NCBI GenBank assembly: GCA_900073065.1
Contig: FJOG01000037.1
Span: forward strand, 405,028-469,027
Source: Phialocephala subalpina
Lineage: Eukaryota > Ascomycota > Leotiomycetes > Helotiales > Mollisiaceae
Length of the DNA stretch: 64,000 bases
Reading direction: 5' to 3'
A program made the translations under genes and the position numbers. The notes beneath the pieces are model-generated. The model saw nothing but the letters and a program-made list of their open reading frames with translations. It was not told the DNA's origin and did not search any database. Positions 13,001-23,076 of this stretch are shown in pieces (the first letter of the stretch is position 1; each line of letters opens with the position of its first letter).

Positions 13001-13455
13001 GATTCGTATTCGAAGGCATGCGCCACGCAGGCGTCGTCCCAGGCCTCCCTCGCGTCGCTGCAAACGATATCGTTATTAATGACGGAGCGAGAGGACCGGT
13101 GCAGATTAAAGCCGGCCACACGGTGCTGATTGCGACGAGCAAGGCGGCTATGGATCCTATCCAATTCCCGAACCCGGAGATCTTGAATCCGCATCGGCCG
13201 TTTGAGGATTATATCTTGCTGGGGCATGGGCTGCATTACTGTTTCGGAGCTAGGCTTGTGGGCGCGAGTTTGGCGGCTACGTTGAGGGAGGTGTTTAAGT
13301 TGAAGAATTTGAGGAGAGCGGGTGGGAGGAATGGGCATTTCTCGGTTGTGGAACATCACTTTGCTGGTGTGAATATGAGGGTTTATCTTGACGCGAACTA
13401 TGGATCCTATCCAATTCCCGAACCCGGAGATCTTGAATCCGCATCGGCCGTTTGA
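10020..13455 (+). CDS. Psi-producing-oxygenase-like dioxygenase-P450 fusion
   Basis: Exons 10020..10900, 10960..11529, 11578..12672 and 12792..13455 give about 1069 residues. The N-terminal half is a haem peroxidase-like dioxygenase: a distal His in VVIHECFQTS near residue 194, the conserved SSYVDLSTLYGN, and YHWHAALSAAD near 364-374 carrying the catalytic Tyr and proximal His. The C-terminal half is P450-like with GHGLHYCFGARL, whose Cys near 999 would bind haem. The fusion is the Ppo/linoleate diol synthase family, which makes oxylipin signals controlling sporulation. Regiospecificity cannot be assigned: the I-helix region reads VAGNITQQASLL, unlike the Ala-Asn-Gln I-helix motif I associate with the diol synthases. 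The second intron is only 48 bp and in frame, so automated annotation may retain it. A 250-bp tandem duplication shifts the frame and replaces the natural C-terminus with 18 foreign residues. Confidence 0.88.
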
Positions 13456-13647
13456 GGATTATATCTTGCTGGGGCATGGGCTGCATTACTGTTTCGGAGC
13501 TAGGCTTGTGGGCGCGAGTTTGGCGGCTACGTTGAGGGAGGTGTTTAAGTTGAAGAATTTGAGGAGAGCGGGTGGGAGGAATGGGCATTTCTCGGTTGTG
13601 GAACATCACTTTGCTGGTGTGAATATGAGGGTTTATCTTGACGCGAA
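13148..13647. repeat. Perfect 250-bp tandem duplication in oxygenase 3' end
   Basis: Bases 13148-13397 are repeated directly as 13398-13647, with no difference by eye. The unit begins CTATGGATCC and ends CTTGACGCGAA. Because 250 is not a multiple of three, reading through the junction changes frame and stops at 13455. With one copy removed, the oxygenase frame would instead continue to 13810. Confidence 0.95.
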
Positions 13648-13810
13648 GATTGTAAAGTGGAGGAGGGTTAGGGTTTCGGTGCTGAATTTCAGGATTGATT
13701 TGAAGGTTGAGGATTGGGAGGGGAGATGCGTAGTTAGGGGAATGAATGGATGTTACATTCTTGAATTGAGGACTTGGGATTTGATTGCTGAATGTGAGTC
13801 TAGAGGATGA

Positions 13811-15304
13811 AGGGATGGTAGGTGAGTGGTGTTCTTTGAAGTATCATTGAAGTTGTCGAGGGTACCTGGACGTATGTCACGAAGGGGGTGACTCGTAACT
13901 TCAATGTCGACGCGCTGGAAATCTAGCGAGTCAGCCCCTGAATACTCAAAGTTCGGTTGGGTTGGAATCCTAACTCGAGAACGAAGAATAAGAGAAGGAG
14001 AATATCTGGAATGATTTTGAATTTCTCTAGTAGCTATTAGTTATGTCTACTCTATCACTTCAACCCTCTATTGCCAATAGCACCGCTGAAACAAGAACAC
14101 CAACTCAACATCTACCAGTCCTTCAACCTCTTCCCGATAATCAATCTCCAAGTTCACCTTCCATCTCGACGTCTCCTTCAGCATCTGCCTCTACTCTGCG
14201 TACTCTCTTGGAAGCTCGCTGGTTTCGACCTGGCTGTGCTGACCTGGAAGATGGTTCTGGATAGATAGATGGAGACGATCTTGTGTGGGTCCCTCCTCGA
14301 GAACAGGTTACTGGTAAACTACTGGTAGACTAGCCGATAGAGTTCTGGGGATGCCGGAACGACTTGTCCGACAAATCGAGTCTCCAGAAGGTCCCTCATC
14401 AACAGGTACAGTTAGACGAGCTGGGGGATATGGCACAGCCTTCAGGTGTCAAAATATCACTTGTAGGGGGGCAAAAGAATGCAGAAAATCCTTAATTCTA
14501 CCAGAGATCCAGAGGCCACCTTATATCCCCACACACCTAAAATACTAAATGTAGGTGGCTTATTCACTTGATATCAGTGCGCAGAATCTATCATTCTGAC
14601 ATCAGGATCCGCTTGCTCACGGGCCATCGTGTTGAAAAGTGAGGACGTATTAAGGCCGAGATCTTTCTCCAGCGACCGGGTAGCGCTCCCGCGAAGTCAG
14701 TCCCAGACCAATGCGAAAGGCAGCCATGCTGCTTGAGCTTTCAAGGGTCTCGCCAAACTTAGCGCAACGCCTCTAAATCCCTTCGGTGCAGTGACATCGA
14801 GGAGAAGGACTAAGGTAAAATGTGTCTGCGATGACATTCCAGTCTCTCCCCTAGTTGACGGTCTGTCAATCCTGGCGGTCCCGACATGCTTTGCTAGGCA
14901 TCTCTTCGTCACAAGGAGCGTTTCGAGACTTCCCGAGCTCAAAAAGTGACCACCTTGTCCCCGAATGAAGAAGCCATGATCTTCCGTAACCCTACTAGTA
15001 TCCCGGAACAAGGGAGCTGTGGTAGAAGAAGAGGGTGTCCTAGAAAGTCCAGGCTGGATAGGTTAGTGGGATTGAAAACGCAGAAGATGATGAGTTACCT
15101 TCTGGTTCCTACCTTTTGACCTCGTATAAGGGTCATGTTGACATTTCAAAGTACCGTCGTTGCAGAGCCGTACACTGCAATGGTTTGCCTTATTTCAAGA
15201 AGTCCTTTCGCAGGGCAGTTGTCCGTGGGTTTAAAGTCATCGCCTTTTTCCCAGTCGAGTCTGATTTGGCTTCGAAGTTTCGCAATCTAGGAATGAATCC
15301 AAAC
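13811..15304. other. Gene-poor stretch
   Basis: No supported gene. A frame at 14043-14264 is Ser/Pro-rich low complexity, and another near 15116 runs into the adjacent miniature element. Nothing resembles a conserved family. Confidence 0.4.
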
Positions 15305-15306
15305 TA

Positions 15307-15615
15307 CGAAGAACGCGGTCAAAAATCTGGGTCTACAGAGGCTATGCCCTGTAAGGCCCTGTAAATATCTCACTTAAGTCCTATAGCCCCTTCTGATTGG
15401 CTCGCTTAGCGTATCTCCCTGTAACCCTTCCTCTTTTGGCGACGATGGCGCTGGAACATTAGGGCTCAGAGCCTATCAGGCCTGTCTTTCAGTGGGTCGA
15501 CGGCGGATTTACAATGAGTTCTGTGGGTGATGACCCTTTAGGGCATAGCTGAGACCTTACAGGGCTTTTATAGTGTATATACTCTGTAGACCCAGATTTT
15601 TGACCGCGTTCTTCG
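15307..15615. mobile_element. TA-flanked miniature inverted-repeat element (309 bp)
   Basis: Perfect 34-bp terminal inverted repeats (15307-15340 and 15582-15615) begin CGAAGAACGCGGTC. The element is flanked by TA on both sides (15305-15306 and 15616-15617), consistent with a Tc1/mariner-type target duplication. Subterminal copies of the motif CCCTGTAAGG lie inside both arms. No transposase is encoded, so it would be a non-autonomous MITE. Its arms differ from those of the element at 37.8 kb, so it belongs to a separate family. Confidence 0.8.
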
Positions 15616-15617
15616 TA

Positions 15618-17009
15618 TTGGGACATCACCTAGGATATTGCTCGATGCAATTCCAGGGAGCTTCACGCTGCCTGGGTCCTCAAATTTAGCGCTGACACCG
15701 GGTGGCATAGACTTTTGAGCGTAAGAAACTTAAAAACTTCAAGGGCGTTCGGTGAGAATACGATTGACCAGTCAGAACAAGTTTTGATTGATGCCGATCC
15801 TATTGAAATGCGTTGGTACCCGAACTTGAGACGAGACTTCTTGCCAGCTCATTGCGATGTTGCATTAAACACTGAGTACGGAGAAACCAAGGAATATCCC
15901 CTTTCCGCGGAGATATGCAAATGCTTTGCTACATCAAGCACTGCTGATAACACAAGATACAACAGCTCCAGGATCAATGAGAGCGCCGTATCGATCGGCT
16001 ATCCTCGCATCCGAAAAAGGCAATGATCCAGGGTGCCACGTGTATCTTAAGACAGGGGGCATTGCTTAAGTTCCCGAAACTTAAAGTTGCATCGGGAAGG
16101 CTGAGTGCATGAAGCGCAAAAGTTAATTCGATGCAAAGAACTTACCTCGCGTATTTCTAAGTCCGACTATGGCACGGATAGAACATGGGTCATCTGACTA
16201 CTAGGAGGACTGGGAAAACGGTGCATTACTTCCTGATTGAGAATTCCCGCCAAGCTGGAGATCCCCTATGAAGTGCTGTTGAAGGATTTTTGGGTTTGCG
16301 CTAAGGTCTAGAGCCAGTAAAGAGTACGCGAGAACGCCCCTTTTTAAACTTCTCAATGAAATGTCCGTGCAGTGACAGACCACAAAAGTACCTCCGTAAG
16401 GGTGCTTAGAACCCGGGGACGAGGTTCGTTTTTGGGTACTACAGCATAAGGTTTGAATATGGGACTTACGACCTGTGTGAGCGTGCAGCGGCGTCTGGCG
16501 GCGTCTTGATGCTTTCAATTCACAGGAGGTGTGACCTTTGTGAAGCGATAAGCAGGAAAGTGATAAGATGATTGATGGGAGAGACGATGCGACATCGGTA
16601 GTATGATTCGTACCCGATACTCGAAAGTTGGCCAACTTTAAGAAGCAACCAATCTATGACGTAGCGAAAACGTTCCGATTAATTGGCCTTAAACCATTAT
16701 TATGATCATCAAACCCATAAGTGCCTTATCCGGGTGTGACCTGATATGAGCAAACTTCACATCACCGTGCGGCGCGGTGCATAAGGTTTGACTCGCCGCT
16801 CCTTTGACTTTCGCGCCGGCCTAAGCCAAATGTGGGAAATGCAGATGTACTTGCAAGGGTGTGGTGGGAATTTGGAAGTGGCGCGAAAGCTCATGCGGAG
16901 TGCGGAAGATCATCCCGAGTCAAAAATACTACCTGATCAGTAATAGAGCGCCGCCACTTCACGGCATAGGAGACAGATAAGCGTGGAGAAATGAAGTCAC
17001 GAGGTCCAC
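15618..17009. other. Gene-poor stretch
   Basis: No gene supported. Frames such as the minus-strand one at 16201-16635 lack any conserved motif. The sequence is of mixed composition and not RIP-like. Confidence 0.4.
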
Positions 17010-17215
17010 TTGGACGTCGGCAAGATTAGGCAAGGCCAAGTCTGACTCAAGTTTAAGGCCTCTTTGAGTGGACTTGGATTTGAGTCCACAGTAACCCTAT
17101 TTCCAGTTGATTCAAGCTAAGTTTAAGACCTGAAAATAGCCTTAAACTTAGTAAGACTTAGATTTCCCCAAGTTCAAAGCGCTTTTTAGCGGACTTGAAC
17201 CAAACTTGGACCCTG
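17010..17215. repeat. Imperfect fold-back repeat
   Basis: The left part (GGTCCACTTGG, then AAGTCTGACTCAAGTTTAAG) approximately matches the reverse complement of the right part (GGTCCAAGTTTGG, then AAGTCTTACTAAGTTTAAG). Many short CAAGT/ACTTG motifs occur throughout. The arms have clearly diverged and no target duplication is evident. It may be an old fold-back or MITE relic. Confidence 0.4.
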
Positions 17216-17504
17216 GACGTGGGGTGAGGTGCTATGGGTACAACTTGGTAATACATTTCGCTACTGTATCGAGAAGATCAAGGCAAGAAATATCTGTTCG
17301 ACAGAGGCCAAATGATAGACCAGAGAGGCGATCACACTGTACTCCATCTCCATCAGATATCAGAAGAAAACATCTCTAGGAGAGAAGATAGACCAAAACA
17401 AAGCCACCGCAACCCGATCAACCATACTCTCTGCCCAAGTCCTCAACCTGCAAAAGATCAACACACACTCACCCCAAAGCACGCATTTAGTAGAACATAG
17501 AAGC
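17216..17504. other. Intergenic, 3' flank of 2EXR gene
   Basis: Nothing recognised apart from the short 3' flank of the neighbouring minus-strand gene. Confidence 0.4.
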
Positions 17505-18698
17505 TTACATATCCAACCCCGTTATCGAATCATTCCCCGGCTCTCCACCAAACCACTCAAACTCCTTATTGCTCACTTCCTTCTTTTCTTCCTTTGCCCT
17601 CTCCACGAAAATAACCTTCACGTCTCCTTCCCACCCATCTTTTCTTTCTGATCTGCGGGTAGTGGTGTTGAAGGAAGTTTGAAGTTCGGAGCAGAAAACG
17701 AGTTTAGCGTCTCGAGACACATCTTCGTCTTTAATCTCCAACTCGACCCATCTTAGACTCTTCAATTTCAGCAGGCCGTTAACAACCCATTCCCTCTCCA
17801 CATCCAGGATACATGTTTTCTCGGAGCTGGTTACCGGTTCCTCTGAGCTGCGAATCCTGGAGCCGTCGATTTCTTCCTTAACATCCGAAAACACACTTCC
17901 CTTGAGTCCCAACCTCACACCCCAAACTCCACACCACAACTGACAAAGTTCCCTCCACTCACCCACCCCCTTTCCTTCTTTCCCTCCCACCCCTCCCGTA
18001 CTACTCCCACCCCCAATCTCACCTCCTAATTTCTCCATCCCATTAACCCAAAGATCGCGGCCCAGGGCTTCAACGCCTACATAGCGTAACTTGTCGCTTT
18101 GCCAAGGCCTCAATGCGCGCGTGAATTGACGCGCGGTGTATACACCGGACCAGAACCAATTGATGAATACAAATGTACTTTCTTCCCACGGAATGTCCCT
18201 CGCTTCTTCGAAAACCTGGCGGCAAGAACGGAGGAGGGCTGTTGGGATTTTTCCTTGCACTCTGGGAGGGAACGTGATTCCTGTCGCCAAAGTAGTTGGT
18301 TTTGAAATCTGAAACAGGGAGTTAATCATCTGCGGTTCCGGCTCTCCGGATTCCCTTTTCGTGAGCACCGTCCTGGACGTGGGTTCTAGGTCAAGATGAT
18401 TGTTGTCTGTTGCTTCTGTAAAAATGAAGGATTTAGTGATCGGGTCCCCGGAAAGAGATGTACTAGGCAAGCTAATGGCAGAGGGTCGAAACATAGTGGT
18501 ATGGAATTGCTCTGTGTTCAAGTTGGAGAAGTTGACCGGTGCGGCTATGGGAGCGAGGTGGGCGTGGTGGATTGGGTGATCGAGGAGGACGTAGTGATAG
18601 ATTTGAAGACGGATTTCGAGCGGGATTTTCAAGAATGTGCTTTCCTTCAAAGGTTCGACTTTTTCGAGAGGCGTGAGAGGAGTTATGATTTCGGGCAT
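17505..18698 (-). CDS. 2EXR/F-box-like domain protein
   Basis: A single exon of 397 residues. FLKIPLEIRLQIYHYVLL near residue 22 is the hallmark opening of the fungal 2EXR (F-box-like) family, and ALLRSCRQVFEEARDIPWE with FVFINWFW further in is its usual second block. The function of these proteins is generally unknown. A Gly-rich linker and a Lys/Glu-rich segment follow. The start chosen is the Met inside the first copy of a 250-bp duplication. If the duplication is artefactual, an in-frame Met corresponding to 19086 would add a Pro-rich leader of about 45 residues. The upstream second copy repeats this N-terminus but goes out of frame at the junction. Confidence 0.75.
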   Translation of the reverse strand: MPEIITPLTPLEKVEPLKESTFLKIPLEIRLQIYHYVLLDHPIHHAHLAPIAAPVNFSNLNTEQFHTTMFRPSAISLPSTSLSGDPITKSFIFTEATDNNHLDLEPTSRTVLTKRESGEPEPQMINSLFQISKPTTLATGITFPPRVQGKIPTALLRSCRQVFEEARDIPWEESTFVFINWFWSGVYTARQFTRALRPWQSDKLRYVGVEALGRDLWVNGMEKLGGEIGGGSSTGGVGGKEGKGVGEWRELCQLWCGVWGVRLGLKGSVFSDVKEEIDGSRIRSSEEPVTSSEKTCILDVEREWVVNGLLKLKSLRWVELEIKDEDVSRDAKLVFCSELQTSFNTTTRRSERKDGWEGDVKVIFVERAKEEKKEVSNKEFEWFGGEPGNDSITGLDM

Positions 18699-19067
18699 CG
18701 ATTTCGGGCGAGGGGATGGGTCTCGAATCAGTGGATGGAGGGGAAAGCCGAATGCGGGTGGAGTTCGTGGTGTGATGGTACGAGGCTGTCGAGAGTCTGG
18801 AGTGGGAGTGGGATACCTGGATTGGGTGATCGAGGAGGACGTAGTGATAGATTTGAAGACGGATTTCGAGCGGGATTTTCAAGAATGTGCTTTCCTTCAA
18901 AGGTTCGACTTTTTCGAGAGGCGTGAGAGGAGTTATGATTTCGGGCATCGATTTCGGGCGAGGGGATGGGTCTCGAATCAGTGGATGGAGGGGAAAGCCG
19001 AATGCGGGTGGAGTTCGTGGTGTGATGGTACGAGGCTGTCGAGAGTCTGGAGTGGGAGTGGGATACC
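18568..19067. repeat. Perfect 250-bp tandem duplication at 2EXR 5' end
   Basis: Bases 18568-18817 are repeated directly as 18818-19067, with no visible difference. The unit begins TGGATTGGGTGATCG and ends GTGGGATACC. It contains the start codon and first 40 or so codons of the 2EXR gene on the minus strand, so the gene has two tandem 5' ends. The unit length equals that of the duplication at 13.1-13.6 kb. Confidence 0.95.
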
Positions 19068-19588
19068 AAACTGAGGGGAATTCCAAAAGATCAAATACTC
19101 GATTGATGTACTTTTATGTTGCTTTTTGGGACCCAGAGAATCTAGCCGTTCTCAGCCGCACATCCACATTCTCACCTCAGCTCGTGATATCCAATAGCGG
19201 ATTACCCCGCTGACTGTACAAAGTCAGAAGACAGCCTTGGCGGCCCAAACCACAGTTGATTGACCAGTCTTCGTCCCGTTGCGACCATTATTCCGATCCA
19301 GCATCTTTGGCTGGCGGAAACTTCAGACCAGGCGTGGCGAGACCTCAAGTACAGTGCTGATTCATCCATGTGTTGTTGCCAAAAACTGGTGGAGAGGAGG
19401 CCGTTCGGCGGTTTCGCTGTTGGCCGAGAAGGTTATTGAAGGTGGTTCGGTTAGGCTATTGGTGCGACAAGCTGTACGTGATGTCTGACATATGTATGGG
19501 GTCTGCAGCGTCCTCGGGTATCCCGAACAGGCTATGCGACCAAAGTCCCGGGGTTTGGGACATCGTGAAGACGCAAATCGCGAATCCA
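19068..19588. other. Intergenic
   Basis: Region between the 5' side of the 2EXR gene and the 3' end of the Mediator gene. No gene, RNA or repeat seen. Confidence 0.4.
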
Positions 19589-20357
19589 TCAACGACGTCC
19601 GTTGGAAACGTTTGTCATGACGTTGCCAGTGGTCGCGAACCTCAAGATATCTTCAAGACTCCTTGCGCTGCCACCAGGTGCGACTCCAGCATCTGCCATT
19701 TCTTCGTCCTCGTCGTCGCTGACATCATCCGGCTTCAGACCCGTATTGACATTCTCGACTCCATTCTCAATCTCATCGAACGTGTACTCAAGTGATGCCT
19801 CCTCGCCGGCGTATTTAGCTGCCCTCCCAGTGAACCAATCTCGTGCCGACAGTAAGAATTCTTCCTCACTTTTACCGCCAGTCTCCTCGGTTTGTCCTTT
19901 AGTGCGTCCCTCCTCAACCCAGGTTTCAACCTGTGGTTCCAACTTCTTCCGCAATAGCTGTGTTAATAACCCTTCTTGTGTGCGCCCGGGGAAGTTCGTG
20001 GATGGGAAGACGACAGTCCGATTGAGGAGGTCGGCATGCTTATGTAGAAGCTCGGTGACGCTTTGTACATTGTTGCCAACAACCCCCGATTGAGCCTGGA
20101 TGGTGGTCCTGTGCAATACGTGTTAGCCATTGCGCAACGACCGCCGATTATCGCTAGCAGCCTCGCGCAAAGCTTTGTGAGATAGACGCGACAGTTATGT
20201 ATGGAGGAGGAAATCCACCAACGTACCAATCGGGCATTGTGCTCGTTCGCAGAAAGTCGACCTTGAGAGACTGTATGGTATTCGAGAGCTGGAAGAGCGC
20301 CTGTCGCGTCGACTGGAGGGCCTTGACGTCCTCCCGGGTCAGATGTGCTTGCGCCAT
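19589..20357 (-). CDS. MED8: Mediator of RNA polymerase II transcription subunit 8
   Basis: Two exons, complement(19589..20108, 20227..20357), about 216 residues. The 118-bp intron runs from GTACGT to CACAG and restores Trp at the junction (MPDW|TTIQAQ). The N-terminus LTREDVKALQSTRQALFQLSNTI matches the Med8 helical opening. FPSTNFPGRTQEGLLTQLLR followed by KLEPQVETWVEEG matches the conserved Med8 block, which links to the head module of Mediator. An acidic patch (DDVSDDEDEEMADAG) precedes the C-terminus. Length is normal for a fungal Med8. The identification rests on these conserved blocks. Confidence 0.85.
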
Positions 20358-22156
20358 AGCCGATTCGATAGATTGACGCGCTGATAGAGTGCGCGGAGGA
20401 CTGATTCAGGGCAGTGGTAGTGGTGATGGTGTTTGCAAGGTGAGTTGGTGGGGGGTTGACAACGTGGGCGATATTTTCAACCTTAAGGTTAGTGTCTTCC
20501 AGGGAACGCGACCACGCGATAAGGTTATTAACCTTAGCGACCGTCACGGGCGGCCCAACACCCAACGTACGACGACGGTAACGTACGACGAAGGCGACGA
20601 CGACCTCACTTCTCCTCTCCCCTTTTTTTTCTTCGTCTTCCTTCTGTACCGAGGGCCAGACTTTTCATATCATCTTTCTATTATGCATGAACCTTCTTCA
20701 AGGAAGGACAGAGTGTTCCGACAGAGTGTCATCCCCAGTGGGAAAGAGTTCCGATTTGCTGCTCTCCAATCTGGGCTGCATAAAAGACGGATTCTATTGC
20801 ATGGGCGGCACAGGAACTGCTTGATAACAGACGCGCCTCGTTTGTTCAGTGTCCACTCGTCGAGACATATTTGTTCTCCATCGTCGACTTCAATTGTTGC
20901 CTGCTACTGGAGAAGCTCTCCCATCTCCATTTACCCGCCACTGGCCCCGAGACTCTCGAGTCAGACGAGCATACGGGCCACAGCCAGTGCTTTGGTCGTA
21001 CGCCCTCCCGAGTCTAGACGTCTCCTCTCGGGGCACTCGGATCGTCTTCCACGCCGCTGCTGCAGTCTCGGAAGCTTGCAATGGGTACGGTTACGGGGCA
21101 AGAGGGCGCCAATATCAATGTTAATTCATGAGCAGGAGACGTTGTGACGGTGAGCATCTGTGCATACAGTAGCTTTATCGACCTGCAGCGATATCCGCTT
21201 CTGGGTAGACCGATTGAGCGGCGTAACGCCGATCCCAATTCCTGTTCTCTCCCATTGTGAACATTCTTTCCTGGAGACCGTCCCCGGTGCTGCTTCTATC
21301 ATTTCTCACGAACTGATATATGGTCACAGCACCCCCCACCGAACAAGCAGCGGCGGCGGATGTACGCAGGGCCCCGAACGCCATGAAAGCAAATTCTGCA
21401 CTTCACCGCCGAGCACCCTCTTCCAATCCATCCTCACTGTCATACGATGCCTTCGAATCGATCCAATTGAGGGAAAACCTTTCTTTGCCACCCCCTCCCC
21501 GGAGATAATGACAGGTCTGAAGCGGCTGAAATTTGGGACCAAACCAAGTGCCGGCGGGGAACTGCTTCTTGCGTTCCATGTTCCCCCGGGCGCACTTTCG
21601 AAACCCTCCTTCACAGTCACCTCAGTCACACAAAGGTGAGGCTGCGTGCTTCGAAATCAGATCGTCATCAGAAATCTTTCGCCTGGATGACTGAAAACGA
21701 CTGCTTGCATACTATATATAGGTTTGTTGGAATTCTATTCGTCTGCCACGTGTCAGTCCAATCATGCTGCCCGCCGGAGGATTATGTCTTACTTAATACA
21801 TATAGTTATTCTGGCCAGCTGATTCTTGCTTCGCTTTCCAACATTTTTGTGTCCTATTTTGTCGTGTGTTACATCGCTAGAATTTGGGACTTGCTTTACT
21901 TTCGCGCATCCACGTTCATCCCTTCCACTTGAAGATGGTCCAAAGTAGTGACTACTCTTCTGTCTTCGAGCAAATAATACTCGGACAAAGTACCCGTGAA
22001 TTAAGATCAATGATTAGGATGCATTCGTCAATCTTTAACTCGTCTCGCCACTACCACTCTCCCACCTTCACACGACCACATCATCGGATACGTGCAGCAT
22101 CCTACCCAGCAGCATCAAACTACATCGATACCCATCCGTATTTCCTCGCGAATAAC
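20358..22156. other. Intergenic region between MED8 and the 22-kb gene
   Basis: This 1.8-kb stretch holds the promoters of the divergent MED8 and the downstream plus-strand gene. It contains fairly long open frames on both strands (20389-21147 plus; 21175-21384 and 21324-21629 minus), but none has recognisable motifs and their composition looks arbitrary. A small uncharacterised gene here cannot be ruled out. Confidence 0.4.
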
Positions 22157-23076
22157 ATGGACCATGTCCTCGAACCCGATTCGGATTCGATTTCAACGAC
22201 GTCAAACCCTGAAGCCGAAAAGATCCAGCGCAATAGCCTCTACCTTACGTTTAACGCTCCGCAGGTCGATGAATATGTAAATTCCCTCTCTCTTTAAAAA
22301 GTCTCCCATTGCGCCTATATTTCTTCTCAGCGGAACTAACGTGTCGACTCTCTAACTTGAATATTCGTAACCGATTAGAACTCAGCTAACACTATCCAGC
22401 ACCGCGGCATATTCCTCACGCACCCACCAAACCCAACCATCCCCGAACCTCGTTACTCAGGAACCCTATTCCACGCATCCTACACCTCTCCCACCCCCGA
22501 AGATCCCACCGTCCCCTCATCCTGGCTCCTCGAGCAACGAACCGTAAAAGACGTTTCGAGCTCCCACTCCCTCGTTCTCCTCTACCGAATCGGTACCCTC
22601 GATAGCACCAAATCAAGCATCGACGCACAATTCCAATGCATCCGCCGCGTCCTCGATGCCGTTCCGCTCGGCCGAGAAAATCGCGAGAGAAAAATCGGGC
22701 CGCTTGAAGAAGGGGAAGGGAACCAGGTATTGGACGGCTACGATTGCGTTATTTGGACCAAGGACGCTTTAAGCGCACTCGCGGACGCCGGACTCATCGA
22801 TCTACACGGACAAACTGCCAGTACGTTCCCCCAATTCCCTTTCTCCAGTTTCTCCAGCATTTAGGTTGAGGTGAGGTAAACTGGGGCCCAACGAACTGGG
22901 CACTAGGCGCGGGCCGAGCCGTGGCGAGACGGATGAAGTTCCAGTTGGACTCGCAAATTGACCTTGCTAATGTATGGTCAGATCACATTATGAGTCAGTC
23001 ACGCGCTCTCGCTGGGCCGAAGGACGCGAGGACGATGGTTGGTGTGGATTTCGGTGGGTTTAGGGTCTTCAACTAA
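22157..23076 (+). CDS. Conserved fungal protein of unknown function
   Basis: Three exons, 22157..22276, 22400..22820 and 22907..23076, about 236 residues. Splice sites are GTAAAT/CCAG (with a GCTAAC branch) and GTACGT/CTAG; both junctions keep the frame. The fold order LYLTFNAPQVDEYHRGIFLT, then YSGTLFHASY, LVLLYRIG, YDCVIWTKDALSALADAG and AGRAVARRM is reminiscent of the small fungal DUF6914-type proteins, but I am not certain of the family. There is no signal peptide or membrane segment. No function is proposed. Confidence 0.7.

Noticed and set aside
14043..14264. Ser/Pro/Thr-rich frame after the oxygenase gene
   Set aside because: Low-complexity composition only; no family or splice partner.
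16201..16635. 144-codon minus-strand frame in the gene-poor region
   Set aside because: Composition looks random and there is no sign of a conserved family.
20389..21147. 252-codon plus-strand open frame
   Set aside because: Overlaps the MED8 promoter, lacks any recognisable domain and reads as low-similarity Ser/Arg-rich sequence.
21175..21629. Minus-strand frames that might form a small gene
   Set aside because: I could not find splice signals joining them into a protein-like sequence.
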